Below, piece after piece: positions 9,403 through 18,181 of a stretch of DNA of 42,625 bases. This DNA comes from Hyphomonadaceae bacterium (GTDB lineage: Bacteria > Pseudomonadota > Alphaproteobacteria > Caulobacterales > Aquidulcibacteraceae), in NCBI GenBank assembly GCA_021731815.1, contig JAKFWO010000037.1:1-42625 (forward strand), read 5' to 3'. The notes under the pieces were generated by a model, which was given only the letters and a program-made list of their open reading frames with translations, was not told the origin of the DNA and made no database searches. Each line of letters begins with the position of its first letter. Position 1 is the stretch's first letter. Both the position numbers and the translations under genes were made by a program.

Positions 9403-9818
9403 GCCACGCCCTCGCTTGTCATTGCCCGCGCGAGCAGCGGAAGAAGGGGGAGATCCGCGGGAACCCATTCACGTCCTCCAAGGGCTTCGACACTCGTCCA
9501 CTCGATCGTCTGTCCCTCACGCGGCATTGCGTGACCGGCCCATTGGCGCGTGGAAAACACCGGCATGAGCAAATGGAACTCCGGATAGGCATGCGAGGCA
9601 AAGCCCAGAGGAGCCAGATGTGACATATCGATCCTCACGCCGAGCTCCTCTTCCATTTCGCGCCGAATTGCGGCTTCCGGGCTTTCCCCCGGCTCGATCT
9701 TGCCGCCGGGCAATTCCCAATATCCCGCCATCGCCTTGTGGGCCGGACGCCGGCTGACCAGCAGCTGACCCGATGGGTTGATCAGGGCGGCAGCGGCAAC
9801 GAGAACCAGGCGTGTCAT
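9399..9818 (-). CDS. mutT: MutT-like Nudix hydrolase (8-oxo-dGTP diphosphatase)
   Basis: A cytoplasmic pyrophosphohydrolase expected to cleanse 8-oxo-dGTP from the nucleotide pool. It has 139 residues. A complete Nudix box spans residues 39-61 (GKIEPGE, seven residues, then REMEEELGV). 'RRPAHKAMAGYWELPGGK' before the box is typical of MutT rather than of other Nudix proteins. The C-terminal 'EWTSVEAL' also fits. It is the first gene of a two-gene unit with the overlapping Flp pilin gene and diverges from the desaturase across a 117-nt spacer. Confidence 0.92.
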   Translation of the reverse strand: MTRLVLVAAAALINPSGQLLVSRRPAHKAMAGYWELPGGKIEPGESPEAAIRREMEEELGVRIDMSHLAPLGFASHAYPEFHLLMPVFSTRQWAGHAMPREGQTIEWTSVEALGGREWVPADLPLLPLLARAMTSEGVA

Positions 9819-9935
9819 ATTACTTCCGCTTTCTTTTACGCATATCCGGCTTGAAACGGTCTTTTCGGCGAGACATCAATTGCGTGCAATTGATAAACAA
9901 ATGTCCAGGGCGTATCGGGACAGGAAACATCGCCC

Positions 9936-10940
9936 ATGCAGGAGAACGGGCGCGGGATGACCCCAGCGAAACCTCAATTGGTGGCCTCTCGTCCGCCAGC
10001 CCTATTGCCGCAGAACATCTTTACGGCTGACGAATGGGCGCAATTGCGCCGCCATTCCCCGGTGACGGGGCCATTGCTGGTGGCGCATGCCTGGGGGCTG
10101 ACTTTTGCTGCCATGGCACTGTTTGTGGCCGTTCCCCATCCCGTCATCCAGGTGACGGCCATCATGGTGATCGGGACGCGGCAATTGGGGCTTGCAGTGC
10201 TCATGCATGATGCGGCCCACCGGGCCCTGCATCCGGATGCACAATTGAACGATTTTTTGGGGCAATGGCTCTGCGCGGCACCCCTGGGTGCGCGGCTCGC
10301 GGAATATCGGCCCTGTCATCTCGCCCATCATCGCTTCGTGCAACAGGCGGAGGATCCCGATCTCGGGCTCTCGGCCCCGTTCCCGATCACGCGGGCCAGC
10401 CTGTGGCGCAAGATTTTGCGTGACCTTTCAGGCCTGACATTTCTGCGGCAGCGTTCGGGTGTATTTCTGGCCGCGGTCCGGCGCGCCAAAACCGATCCTG
10501 CCCAAAAACGCAATGTGGTGGCCGATAATGCCGGATCGGCACTGCCCGGGTTTTTCCTTGCCAATCTCGTGCTTGTCGGAGTGCTGGCGCTGGCAGGCCA
10601 TGCGGAATTGTTTATCTATCTGTGGCTTCCGGCGCTGGCGACCTGGTTTCCGCTGGTCACACGCTTGCGAAATATTGGCGAACATGCCTGTGTGCCCGAC
10701 AATGACGACCCGTTGCGCAATGCGCGCACCGTGCTTGCGGGGCCGCTCGAGCGCCTGTTCATCGCCCCATATTGGGTGCATTTTCATGTCGAGCATCATT
10801 TGTTCATGTATCTGCCCTGTTATCGGCTTGAGGCTGCGCATAAAATGCTGATCGCAAAGGGCTTTGGCCCACGCATGGAAATCCGGCGTTCCTATCGTGA
10901 GATGCTGGCCATGGCTGCGCCGAAATCGGGGGCCCGGTGA
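9936..10940 (+). CDS. Membrane fatty acid desaturase family protein
   Basis: A di-iron integral membrane desaturase/hydroxylase, 334 residues. All three histidine boxes are present: HDAAH at residues 91-95, HLAHH at 128-132 and HVEHH at 284-288. Hydrophobic segments flank them. The family introduces double bonds into acyl chains or modifies carotenoids and similar lipids; this sequence does not show which. The ATG at 9936 has AGGA ten bases upstream; a second ATG at 9957 with AGGAG upstream is an alternative start. The stop overlaps the start of the next permease (GTGA), so the two are probably co-translated. Confidence 0.88.
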   Translation: MQENGRGMTPAKPQLVASRPPALLPQNIFTADEWAQLRRHSPVTGPLLVAHAWGLTFAAMALFVAVPHPVIQVTAIMVIGTRQLGLAVLMHDAAHRALHPDAQLNDFLGQWLCAAPLGARLAEYRPCHLAHHRFVQQAEDPDLGLSAPFPITRASLWRKILRDLSGLTFLRQRSGVFLAAVRRAKTDPAQKRNVVADNAGSALPGFFLANLVLVGVLALAGHAELFIYLWLPALATWFPLVTRLRNIGEHACVPDNDDPLRNARTVLAGPLERLFIAPYWVHFHVEHHLFMYLPCYRLEAAHKMLIAKGFGPRMEIRRSYREMLAMAAPKSGAR

Positions 10941-11827
10941 CAAATACCGGTGCGACAGGCAGGCTGAGTCAGGGCCGGGCGATCCTGCTGCTGATTTTCG
11001 GTGCCCTGATGATCGGCTTTGCGCCGATCGCGGTGCGCTTGTCGGAAGTCGGGCCGCAAGCGACCGCCTTCTGGCGCTTTGCCTTCGCGCTGCCGATCAT
11101 CATGCTGCTCGCCCGCCGGTTTGACAGCAGCCTGATGGCACCAGCTTCTGCCCGCGGTTTCCTGATCGCCGCAGGCATGTGTTTTGGCGTCGACATCGCG
11201 TTCTGGCACGCCTCGATCACCCTGACTTCGGTTGCCAATGCCACGCTCTTGTCCAATCTCACGCCGATCGTGGTGGGCGTGATCAGCCTGCTGTTCTTTC
11301 GGGAGAGGATTGGCCGGAATGTCGTGATGGGCGGGGCGCTGGGCATGGTGGGCGCGGCCTGCCTGGCCGGAGCGAGCTTTTCTTCCGCCCCCGGGCGTTT
11401 GCCAGGTGATGGGCTCGCGATCTTCACCGCTTTCTGGTACGGCCTCTATTTCGTGTTCATCCGTCAGGGCCGCCTGACTTCCGGTCCGTTCGTGGCCAGC
11501 CTGTGGGCGAGCATCTGTGCGCTCTGCGTATGTCTTTTGACCACATTGTGGTTCGAGGACCGGTTCTTCCCCGAGACCATCCAGGGCTGGGCAGTTCTGG
11601 TGGGGCTCGGCGCACTCGTCCATGCACTGGGGCAAGGGGCGATCGTCTTTGCACTGGGCCGCGCGCCGGCGGCTCTGGCTGCGGTGGTCGTGCTGGTGCA
11701 GCCGGTCATGGCATCGCTTCTGGGCTATGTGCTGTTCGGCGAGGCCTTCGGGGCGCTCGACTTTCTCGGAGCCGGGCTGGTCTTGTTTGGTGTCTGGATT
11801 GCCCAGCGCCCTCAGGGCAAAGAATGA
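10937..11827 (+). CDS. DMT-superfamily (EamA) permease
   Basis: A second EamA-type inner-membrane permease, 296 residues with about ten hydrophobic helices. The first EamA repeat has 'GALMIGFAPIAVRLSEVGP' and the second ends 'FLGAGLVLFGVWIAQR'. It starts with GTG overlapping the desaturase stop by four bases, so it is translationally coupled. It is not closely similar to the permease at the start of the window. The substrate is unknown. The 179 nt downstream hold no gene I can support. Confidence 0.87.
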   Translation: MTNTGATGRLSQGRAILLLIFGALMIGFAPIAVRLSEVGPQATAFWRFAFALPIIMLLARRFDSSLMAPASARGFLIAAGMCFGVDIAFWHASITLTSVANATLLSNLTPIVVGVISLLFFRERIGRNVVMGGALGMVGAACLAGASFSSAPGRLPGDGLAIFTAFWYGLYFVFIRQGRLTSGPFVASLWASICALCVCLLTTLWFEDRFFPETIQGWAVLVGLGALVHALGQGAIVFALGRAPAALAAVVVLVQPVMASLLGYVLFGEAFGALDFLGAGLVLFGVWIAQRPQGKE

Positions 11828-12006
11828 TTGACCCGCCCGCACAAGCCATGAGAAAATCTTCCGACTGATTTGCGGCGGATTTGTCTCTGGCTTGCGTTCG
11901 GTCCGGGCGGAGTGCCGGTCACCGCCGGAACTGAAGCCGCCCGCATGATCCTTTCCACACGATCTTCCCCTCACCTTGTCTGCACCAGAAGAACAGGTTT
12001 CAGCCG

Positions 12007-12645
12007 ATGAACCGATTCCGGAAGCCTGTTACATTTTGTAGATCGGGGCTCGACCTATGGAAGCACGCGGCGGTGTTTGTTGGTCTCCTGTTCGGAATCG
12101 TCTGGACCATCCCGGCCCAGGCGGCGGACCGAATGGTCGCCCGCTACAAGGACTGGATCGTCTATGAGGGCGAAGGGCCGGACGGGCGCGTCTGTTATGC
12201 CGCCTCCGAAGCCAATGAATATTCCCCGCGCGATATAGATCATGGCGAGGTCTATTTTACCGTCGCTAGTTTCGCCAACCGCAAAGCGATCGAACAGCCC
12301 GGATTTTCGGGCGATGCGCCGCTCAACCGGGCGGGGTCTGCGCGCGCGATCACCGGCGATGTCCGGCTTTCCCTGTTCGTGGATGATCGCGAGGCATTTT
12401 TGCGCCTTGGTTCGGATGAGAAGAAGCTGGTCAGCGCCATGCGCAAGGGGGCCGATCTGCGCGTTGAGGCCCAGCACGAAAACGGCGAGCGCCTGTTCTA
12501 CCGCTTCTCGCTGGCGGGTGTGACCGACAGCCTCGCGGCAGCGGCGCGCCAATGTGGGCTGCCAAATCCCGTTGCCGCCAAGGCAAAGGCCGCACCTCCG
12601 CGGCGCGGCAAGCGCCGGGCTCCGATCAGGGGACGTCGGCGCTAG
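12007..12645 (+). CDS. IalB-family exported protein
   Basis: A secreted or periplasmic protein of 212 residues. A hydrophobic signal sequence ends at 'TIPAQA-ADR' (about residue 40). The mature part has 'RYKDWIVYEGEGPDGRVCYAASE', matching the invasion-associated locus B (IalB) family signature of a Trp-containing strand followed by a conserved Cys, with a second Cys in 'AARQCGLP' suited to a disulfide. The C terminus is strongly basic ('RRGKRRAPIRGRRR'). The family name comes from Bartonella, but homologues are widespread in free-living alphaproteobacteria. The TAG stop is the first base-triplet of an inverted repeat. Confidence 0.75.
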   Translation: MNRFRKPVTFCRSGLDLWKHAAVFVGLLFGIVWTIPAQAADRMVARYKDWIVYEGEGPDGRVCYAASEANEYSPRDIDHGEVYFTVASFANRKAIEQPGFSGDAPLNRAGSARAITGDVRLSLFVDDREAFLRLGSDEKKLVSAMRKGADLRVEAQHENGERLFYRFSLAGVTDSLAAAARQCGLPNPVAAKAKAAPPRRGKRRAPIRGRRR

Positions 12646-12692
12646 AGTGCGTTCAGAAAAAGTGGAATCCGGTTTTCGCCTGAACGCGCTCT
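12644..12692. repeat. Palindrome on the ialB stop codon
   Basis: AGAGTGCGTTCAG and CTGAACGCGCTCT form a 13-bp stem (one G-T pair) around a 23-nt centre containing AAAAAGTGGAATCCGGTTTT. The left arm includes two bases of the TAG stop of the upstream gene. It resembles dispersed palindromic repeats common in alphaproteobacteria and could act as a terminator or 3' stabiliser. Confidence 0.8.
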
Positions 12693-13063
12693 AAATCATT
12701 GAATCCGGGCATTTTCAGATTGAACTGAAACTGTTTGATCGGACGACGCTCCGGAAGGAGAATCTCAACAAATTTTTGGCGCTTCCCCAACAGGCCGCGC
12801 ATCCGCGCGCAGTTGATTTCATCCAGCGGACAGAGCAATCCATTGTTTGCGCTGACGCGCTGGCTTGCGGCGACTGCAAAGGTTTATTCCGCAAATTCAA
12901 TACATTATTTAGCCAAGGACAATTTGCTGAGCCAAAACACCTGGTCCGTAATCAGGGTCCCGGCCGATCGACCTGGTGGTTGGAATCTTACATTTGCATC
13001 CCATTTTGGCCGTGCGCGATTGCAAATGTCAGATTCATAAAAACCACTCTGTAAACATGAGCT
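12693..13063. other. Intergenic region with repeat remnants
   Basis: No gene is supported here. At 12721-12753 the sequence TGAACTGAAACTGTTTGATC and the following GGACGACGCTCC resemble the minus-strand reading of the palindrome at 18642-18686, so this is probably a decayed copy of the same family. The rest is of lower GC than its neighbours and shows no further structure. Confidence 0.55.
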
Positions 13064-13141
13064 TAGTGGAGCTTATGGACCAAACATTCGCGTCGGAGGT
13101 TGGCGCGCAAGTGGGTAGCGAATGTTTGGTCCGCTCCACTA
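13064..13141. repeat. Long inverted repeat on the flgE stop codon
   Basis: The left arm is 13064-13091 and the right arm 13118-13141, around a 26-nt loop. TAGTGGAGC pairs with GCTCCACTA, and GGACCAAACATTCGC pairs with GCGAATGTTTGGTCC. The only interruption is a four-base bulge (TTAT) in the left arm, so the stem is 24 bp without mismatch. The right arm contains the TAG of flgE on the minus strand. No T-run follows, so a simple intrinsic terminator is not certain. Confidence 0.92.
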
Positions 13142-14479
13142 GCCGGCGACCTGGATCAATTCGGTCAGCAATTCGTCGGCGGCGTTGATCACCCGGGTTG
13201 CTGCGGAATAAGCGCGCTGTGAAACGATGAGATTGGTGAATTCGGTGCCGAGATCGACATTGGAATTTTCCAATGCCCCCGCCTGAATGCTCCCGGCCCC
13301 GCCCTCGGTGGCAAAGGCCAGCGTCGGCGCACCCGAATCAACCGAAATCTGGAACACCGAACCCGGGCGGGCGTTCAATCCGTCGGGATTGACGAAGGTC
13401 GCAAGCGGGATCCGCGCCACGCGCTCGGTCTGGCCATTGGTGAACAAGGCCGAGACAAAGCCTTCCTCATCGACGCTCACCGATTGCAGCGCGCCGAAGG
13501 GCCGTCCGTCCGCCGCCACCGATTCGAGCGTAGAATCACCACCGAATTGCGTGAAGCCGCCCTGACCATCCGAACTGTCGAGGTCGAGATTGATGATCTG
13601 CGGCGTGGTTGCAGCCGACACTGCCGGATTGAAATTCAGGCTGAGCGGGGCAAGAAGTGCGGGCGTCGTCGCGGTGAGATCAGTGACGCCATTGCCGTCG
13701 AAGATCAGCGTCCCCGAAGTCACCAGCCCGTTCGGCCCCGCAATGGCGGGCGGCGAGGCCGGATCGAAGATTTCCACGAAATATTGATTGGGCGTGGGGC
13801 TGCGCAGGAAACTCACCGTCAGGGTGCGGGCCTGACCCAGACTGTCGAAATATTGGAAATCGCGCGCAAAATCGGCGGTGACACCGCTGGCCGGATTGGC
13901 CAATTGGCCGGGGGCATAGGCCGCCGCCGCCGCCGAGGGCAGGATTCCCGCGCTGATATTACCATTCAGGGTGATGTTTTCCGTGGGCTGTGCCGCACCC
14001 GTGATATTGACGACATTGAGTGGTTCCAATTGGGTGATGTCCCCATTGGCGACCGTGCCACCGGTGCCGTCGGGCGCAAGGGGAATTCCGCGCAGGTAGA
14101 AACCGGAACTGTTGCGCAGAAAGCCTTCCTCATCGGGGGCAAAATCACCGGCCCTTGTGACAAAGGTCTGATTGGTGGTGTTGTCGTCGCGGCCGGCCGA
14201 GACGACGAAAAAGCCGTTGCCCTGGATGGCGAGATCGCCCTGGGTCGCCGAGACGATGGGTCCCTGCGCTGAAATAAGGCTGCGCTGGGCAACCGACACA
14301 CCGGCGGCATTATAGGTGGTCCGGGCGCTCTGGGTAGAAACCAACGCCGAAAAATCATTGCGCAGCCGCTTGAAGCCGGTCGTGTTGACGTTCGAAATAT
14401 TGTCGGAGATCGCGGCGATCGCCGAGGCCTGGGCGGTGATGCCGGAGGCTCCCGATAAAAGTGCGCTGTAAAGGCTCAT
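13139..14479 (-). CDS. flgE: Flagellar hook protein FlgE
   Basis: Structural subunit of the flagellar hook, exported by the flagellar type III system. It has 446 residues from the ATG at 14479, which has AGGAG seven bases upstream; an in-frame ATG 33 bases earlier is less likely. The N terminus has the conserved rod/hook motif 'SDNISNVNTTGFKR', and 'GDLAIQGNGFFVV' follows as in FlgE/FlgF/FlgG. The C terminus 'LIVSQRAYSAATRVINAADE' is the matching D0 helix. Length and position behind flgD favour FlgE over FlgF or FlgG. Last gene of the fliK-flgD-flgE operon. Confidence 0.93.
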   Translation of the reverse strand: MSLYSALLSGASGITAQASAIAAISDNISNVNTTGFKRLRNDFSALVSTQSARTTYNAAGVSVAQRSLISAQGPIVSATQGDLAIQGNGFFVVSAGRDDNTTNQTFVTRAGDFAPDEEGFLRNSSGFYLRGIPLAPDGTGGTVANGDITQLEPLNVVNITGAAQPTENITLNGNISAGILPSAAAAAYAPGQLANPASGVTADFARDFQYFDSLGQARTLTVSFLRSPTPNQYFVEIFDPASPPAIAGPNGLVTSGTLIFDGNGVTDLTATTPALLAPLSLNFNPAVSAATTPQIINLDLDSSDGQGGFTQFGGDSTLESVAADGRPFGALQSVSVDEEGFVSALFTNGQTERVARIPLATFVNPDGLNARPGSVFQISVDSGAPTLAFATEGGAGSIQAGALENSNVDLGTEFTNLIVSQRAYSAATRVINAADELLTELIQVAG

Positions 14480-14560
14480 TGTCTTCTCCTGATTGGGGCC
14501 CGTGCCCGGCACGGGAGATGGATGGTTAGGTCAGGGTCAGGATGGCTGCATCCTGGCCGG

Positions 14561-15241
14561 TCAATTTCGGCGGGCGGTGTCAGGTTCGTCCACGCGGAGG
14601 ATTTCGGCGAGGGGCACCGGTCCGAGGGCGGTGATCACCGTCGGCTCGGTCGCGGACAGATCGATGCCGGTCACGCGTACCCGCGCATTGACATCGGTTC
14701 CCACCGCCTCATTGCCGCGTAGCGCCGCGACTTCCAGCGTGTAGAGTCCATTGGGATCGCCTGTCCCGCCAATGGCCCGGCTGGTGTCGAAGCTGAAACC
14801 CGTATTCCCGCTTCCGGTTGCGCCGGCCCCTTCGAAAACGACCCGCCCGAGGCTGTCGCGCACTCTCAGGACGGAGGAATCGGCAGCCCCTGCAAGGCTG
14901 TATTCAAAGCGCGCGACGCCATTTTCGGCCCGGGTGATCGGGCTGTCGATCAGCGCGTCGCGGCCAAGATAGACGCTCGCGGCCGAGGCCTGTGACAGCC
15001 GGCTGACCGAAACGAGACTCTCCAGGGTCTCATTGGTACGGATCTGCTGCTCCACCCCCGAAAATTGCACCAATTGCCCGGTGAATTCATTGGTATCGAG
15101 CGGACTCAGCGGGTCCTGGTTCTGCAATTGCGTGGTCAGCAGGGTAAGAAACGTATCAAAATCCTGGGTCAGCGACTGGCGTGCGGCCGGAACGATGGGG
15201 GCCTGCGGGCTGACCGTCGGGTTCGTGGTGATCTCGGGCAT
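14561..15241 (-). CDS. flgD: Flagellar hook capping protein FlgD
   Basis: Scaffold that caps the growing hook and is discarded when assembly ends. It has 226 residues. The N-terminal family motif is clear: 'FLTLLTTQLQNQDPLSPLDT' followed by 'TGQLVQFSGVEQQ'. The remainder fits the FlgD Tudor/Ig-like region ('LRVRDSLGRVVFEGAG', 'GLYTLEVAAL'). It lies 25 nt after fliK and 81 nt before flgE on the same strand, consistent with one transcript. Confidence 0.95.
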   Translation of the reverse strand: MPEITTNPTVSPQAPIVPAARQSLTQDFDTFLTLLTTQLQNQDPLSPLDTNEFTGQLVQFSGVEQQIRTNETLESLVSVSRLSQASAASVYLGRDALIDSPITRAENGVARFEYSLAGAADSSVLRVRDSLGRVVFEGAGATGSGNTGFSFDTSRAIGGTGDPNGLYTLEVAALRGNEAVGTDVNARVRVTGIDLSATEPTVITALGPVPLAEILRVDEPDTARRN

Positions 15242-15266
15242 CGGGTGGTTCCTTTGGCTCTATGGA

Positions 15267-16754
15267 TCAGGCGACCAGATCGAGGCGGCCGGAAATGACT
15301 CGCCGTACCGCCGCTTTGAGCCCCTCATCGGGCCCGGAAAACTGAAAATCATTGCCCGCCCGGCCGCGATTGGCCGCGCCTGCCGCCCCCCGGGAATCCG
15401 CGTCGCCCGGGAAGCCCTGACCTGCACCGGGATTGGCATTCGGGTCCTGACCGGCCAGCTCGAAGCGCAATCCATCATCGCCAAGCGTCAGGCCGCTCTG
15501 GCGCAAGGATGTTTCGAGCGCCCGCGCATTCCTGGTCAGCTCGGCCAGCGCTTCGGGACGCTCGGCCGCGATCACCGCCTGGGCACGATTGTCGGCATCG
15601 ATCTCGATGCGAACCGAAATGCGCCCCAGTTCGGCCGGATCGAGGCGCAGATCGAACACCGAATTGCCGGCCTCGTGGCGCTTTGCGATCCGTGCAGCGA
15701 GACCCGCGAGGGAATCGACATTGATGCGTGGCTGGCTCGTGGCACCTGCCGCGTCACGGGCTGCTTCGGCACCAGCACCTCCGCGCGTAGTGGCGGCAGG
15801 ATCAAGCCCGGACAGAAGGGAATTGTCCTCGCGCGGGCCATCGGTGACGGGCGTAAAGCCTTCGAGCGAAATTTCACCCGGCAAGGGATTGGCACCGGGA
15901 TTCGCCAGCGGATTGGGTAATGGTGCCTGAAGCGGCTCTGCGCCCCCACCGCTGCCCGGCTCCGTCGACGGTGCCGCGCGTGTTTCAGGCCCGGCAGGGC
16001 CTGGCTTTGCCGCACCGCCCCCCGCTGCGAGACCCGCAGATCCGCCCGGCGTCCGGCTTGCGGGCGTTCCGGTTTGCAGAAAAGCAAGCGCGAGCAGCGC
16101 CGATGCAGGCGAAAGCTCTGCGGGCTGTTCGGGCGCGCCGGACGACTCCGGCCCGGCCCCATCTCCGGCCGGCGCTTCCGCGGCGAGCAATTGCGCGGCA
16201 GTCAGGGAAAGCCCGGTCTGGGCAATAAGTGTCTGGGCAATCAGGTTCTGGGCGGTTGCGCCGGCGCTCTGGCCAAAAACCCCTCCCACTGGATTGGCCG
16301 TGGGGCCAGCATTCGGCGCGCCTGCGCCTTGCGTCGGTGTGGAACTCGCGGCCGTGGCCGCCTCCCCCGTTTCGGGATCTCCGGTTTCAGGATCGAAGCC
16401 TGATTCTTCAAGCTTTACCGTGCCCGGGGAATTGGTGCGTGACTTTGCCTCCGCACCGCCCGCTTCAGAGGCGTAGGAAATATCGTCGACAAAGCCGGAT
16501 TCGGAAGATGAATATGAGTCAGCCTCAGCCCCGCGCACTCCGTCGGCCCCGGCATAGATTGCATCCTCGCGGAACCCCGGCCCGGCAGAGGCCGCGCGCG
16601 CCGGCACCTGGGATCCGGACGCGCCAGGAGACCGCGGAAGGAACTCGGCGAAAGAAGGCCCGTCTTGCACAGAATCGTTTCTGTTGCGCCCCGATGCATT
16701 GGAATTGTCCCCGATCCGGGGGGCGAAGGCGGCAGTAGTGTCAACCCGGCTCAT
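15267..16754 (-). CDS. fliK: Flagellar hook-length control protein FliK
   Basis: Molecular ruler and export-specificity switch for the hook. It has 495 residues. The first 340 are low-complexity, rich in Ala, Gly, Pro and Ser, typical of the secreted ruler segment. The C-terminal Flg_hook domain is conserved: 'FDLRLDPAELGRISVRIEID', then 'LRQSGLTLGDDGLRFEL'. It starts with ATG at 16754, about 42 nt after the predicted start site of a sigma-54 promoter, and is followed by flgD and flgE. The order and promoter type resemble hook operons of other stalked and marine alphaproteobacteria. Confidence 0.93.
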   Translation of the reverse strand: MSRVDTTAAFAPRIGDNSNASGRNRNDSVQDGPSFAEFLPRSPGASGSQVPARAASAGPGFREDAIYAGADGVRGAEADSYSSSESGFVDDISYASEAGGAEAKSRTNSPGTVKLEESGFDPETGDPETGEAATAASSTPTQGAGAPNAGPTANPVGGVFGQSAGATAQNLIAQTLIAQTGLSLTAAQLLAAEAPAGDGAGPESSGAPEQPAELSPASALLALAFLQTGTPASRTPGGSAGLAAGGGAAKPGPAGPETRAAPSTEPGSGGGAEPLQAPLPNPLANPGANPLPGEISLEGFTPVTDGPREDNSLLSGLDPAATTRGGAGAEAARDAAGATSQPRINVDSLAGLAARIAKRHEAGNSVFDLRLDPAELGRISVRIEIDADNRAQAVIAAERPEALAELTRNARALETSLRQSGLTLGDDGLRFELAGQDPNANPGAGQGFPGDADSRGAAGAANRGRAGNDFQFSGPDEGLKAAVRRVISGRLDLVA

Positions 16755-16806
16755 ATCGCGACCAGCTTCCCCGGACCATGAAATGGAATTTGCGCATTAG
16801 TCAAAA

Positions 16807-16821
16807 GCAAGGCGCGTTCCA
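16807..16821 (-). promoter_or_regulatory. Sigma-54 promoter of fliK-flgD-flgE
   Basis: On the minus strand the sequence TGGAACG-CGCC-TTGC matches the consensus TGGCACG-N4-TTGC at all specified positions but one. GG and GC are exactly ten bases apart, as RpoN requires. The predicted start is about position 16796. Hook genes in Caulobacter are sigma-54 dependent, which supports the call. The rest of 16755-17081 has no gene; an activator (FlbD/FleQ-like) site could not be identified. Confidence 0.82.
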
Positions 16822-17081
16822 GCCTGGTAATGCCGCGGGGGAAATTATTTTCGTTACAGGACAATGCGTTGAGAAAATGGCGGCGGGTGCATGGCATCGG
16901 GCTTACGGCAGAAATCGCCGGGCACCGGGCAGTTTTTGCCACATGCACTGGCTGGCATCGGGAAAGATCGGCGCGATTGGTCCTTGACCAAATTCCGCGC
17001 CCATGGTGGAGAGAGAGGTGCCGCAACCCGATCTGCACGCGAAATTTCGGTTTCGTGCGCTGGTGTGCGTGGGCATTGTGT

Positions 17082-17174
17082 GGTGACGTGGCCGAGCGGC
17101 TGAAGGCGGCGGTTTGCTAAACCGTTATACGCTGTCAAGGCGTATCGAGGGTTCGAATCCCTCCGTCACCGCCA
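17082..17174 (+). tRNA. tRNA-Ser (anticodon GCU)
   Basis: A 93-nt class II tRNA. The acceptor stem is GGTGACG/CGTCACC with an encoded GCCA end. The D arm is GCCGAGCGGCTGAAGGC. The anticodon GCT is at 17116-17118 in the loop TTGCTAA, reading AGC/AGU serine codons. There is a long variable arm (TATACGC...GCGTATC) and the T loop is GGGTTCGAATCCC. A T-run follows at once. Confidence 0.97.
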
Positions 17175-17396
17175 TTTTTCCCATTGGTCTCGCGGCCCCT
17201 GATTTGCGCGATCCGGCTGGGGCGGGTTTGCGGGGGCCCGTCCTTCCGTAATCGCCGGGGATGCCCGGGTTACCGGAAAATCGCGCGATGCGGCGTGGCC
17301 CGATCACAGCTGCATGATTTCCCCTGAAGCGGCTTTACGCCACGCGATTTCGGCCGCACGCTGCCGGTCCGGACAGCCTCAGGGATCGGAGCGGCC

Positions 17397-18146
17397 ATGG
17401 CGAGGAAGCACGCGCGACAGATCTGGCAGGCACTTTGGAAGCGATCCTCCACCGGAGCAATTCCGGTCTGGCGCTGGCTGGTGCCGGTGGCGCTTTCGGC
17501 AATTGTCGGGGTGTTTGCTTTTGCGGGGCCAGGGATCGCGCCGGCCGGAGCCGAAAAGCGTCTGATCCGGATCCAGCAGGAGGTGCCTTCCCCTCCCCCC
17601 GGTTCCGGCGCGGAGAAGCCTGAATCGCCGCCCCTCAGTGACGAGGAACAGGCCCTCCGCCGCATCGAGGCTTCACGCGCGGCTTTTGCCCGGCTGGCGG
17701 CGATCATACTGGCGCTCGATCCCAAGGCTCAGCGCGTCAATAACAGTTTTGCCTTCACGATCGACGGGATTCCGCTCAATGTCGTAACCGACCCGGAGGC
17801 CGACCGCATGCGGATTTTCACGATGGTAACACCCGAAGCCGCGATCGGCCCCGATCTGCTCACGCGGCTCCTGCAGGCCAATTTCGATACCGCGCTTGAT
17901 GCTCGCTACGCGCTGGCGCAGGGCTTTTTGTGGTCGGTCTATATCCATCCCCTGAGCCCGCTGACCGAGGATCAGATCGTGTCGGGAATTTCCCAGACCG
18001 TGACCCTGGTCAAGACCTTTGGTTCGACCTTCACTTCCGGCGTCTTCAGTTTTGGCGGCGGCGATTCTGTCGGGATCCTCGAGGACGAATTACGCAAGCG
18101 GCTGGAGAAGAATCCGCCGGTCATCCCCGATGACGATTCGATTTGA
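17397..18146 (+). CDS. Predicted exported or membrane-anchored protein, YbjN/CesT-like fold possible
   Basis: Function not recognised. It has 249 residues. A basic N terminus and one hydrophobic segment ('WLVPVALSAIVGVFAFAGPG') are followed by 'APAGA', so it is either secreted or anchored. A proline-rich linker (about residues 58-80) leads to an alpha/beta domain, 'NNSFAFTIDGIPLNVVTD' then 'LLTRLLQANFDTALDARYAL'. The layout of that domain recalls YbjN or type III chaperone folds; this is a guess from pattern only. A glycine-rich tail precedes an acidic end. The ATG has GGAG six bases upstream. It stands alone between the tRNA and a convergent gene 36 nt away. Confidence 0.6.
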   Translation: MARKHARQIWQALWKRSSTGAIPVWRWLVPVALSAIVGVFAFAGPGIAPAGAEKRLIRIQQEVPSPPPGSGAEKPESPPLSDEEQALRRIEASRAAFARLAAIILALDPKAQRVNNSFAFTIDGIPLNVVTDPEADRMRIFTMVTPEAAIGPDLLTRLLQANFDTALDARYALAQGFLWSVYIHPLSPLTEDQIVSGISQTVTLVKTFGSTFTSGVFSFGGGDSVGILEDELRKRLEKNPPVIPDDDSI

Positions 18147-18181
18147 GTGCGGGCTGAGCGCGGGCGACACGTCCCGACCTT

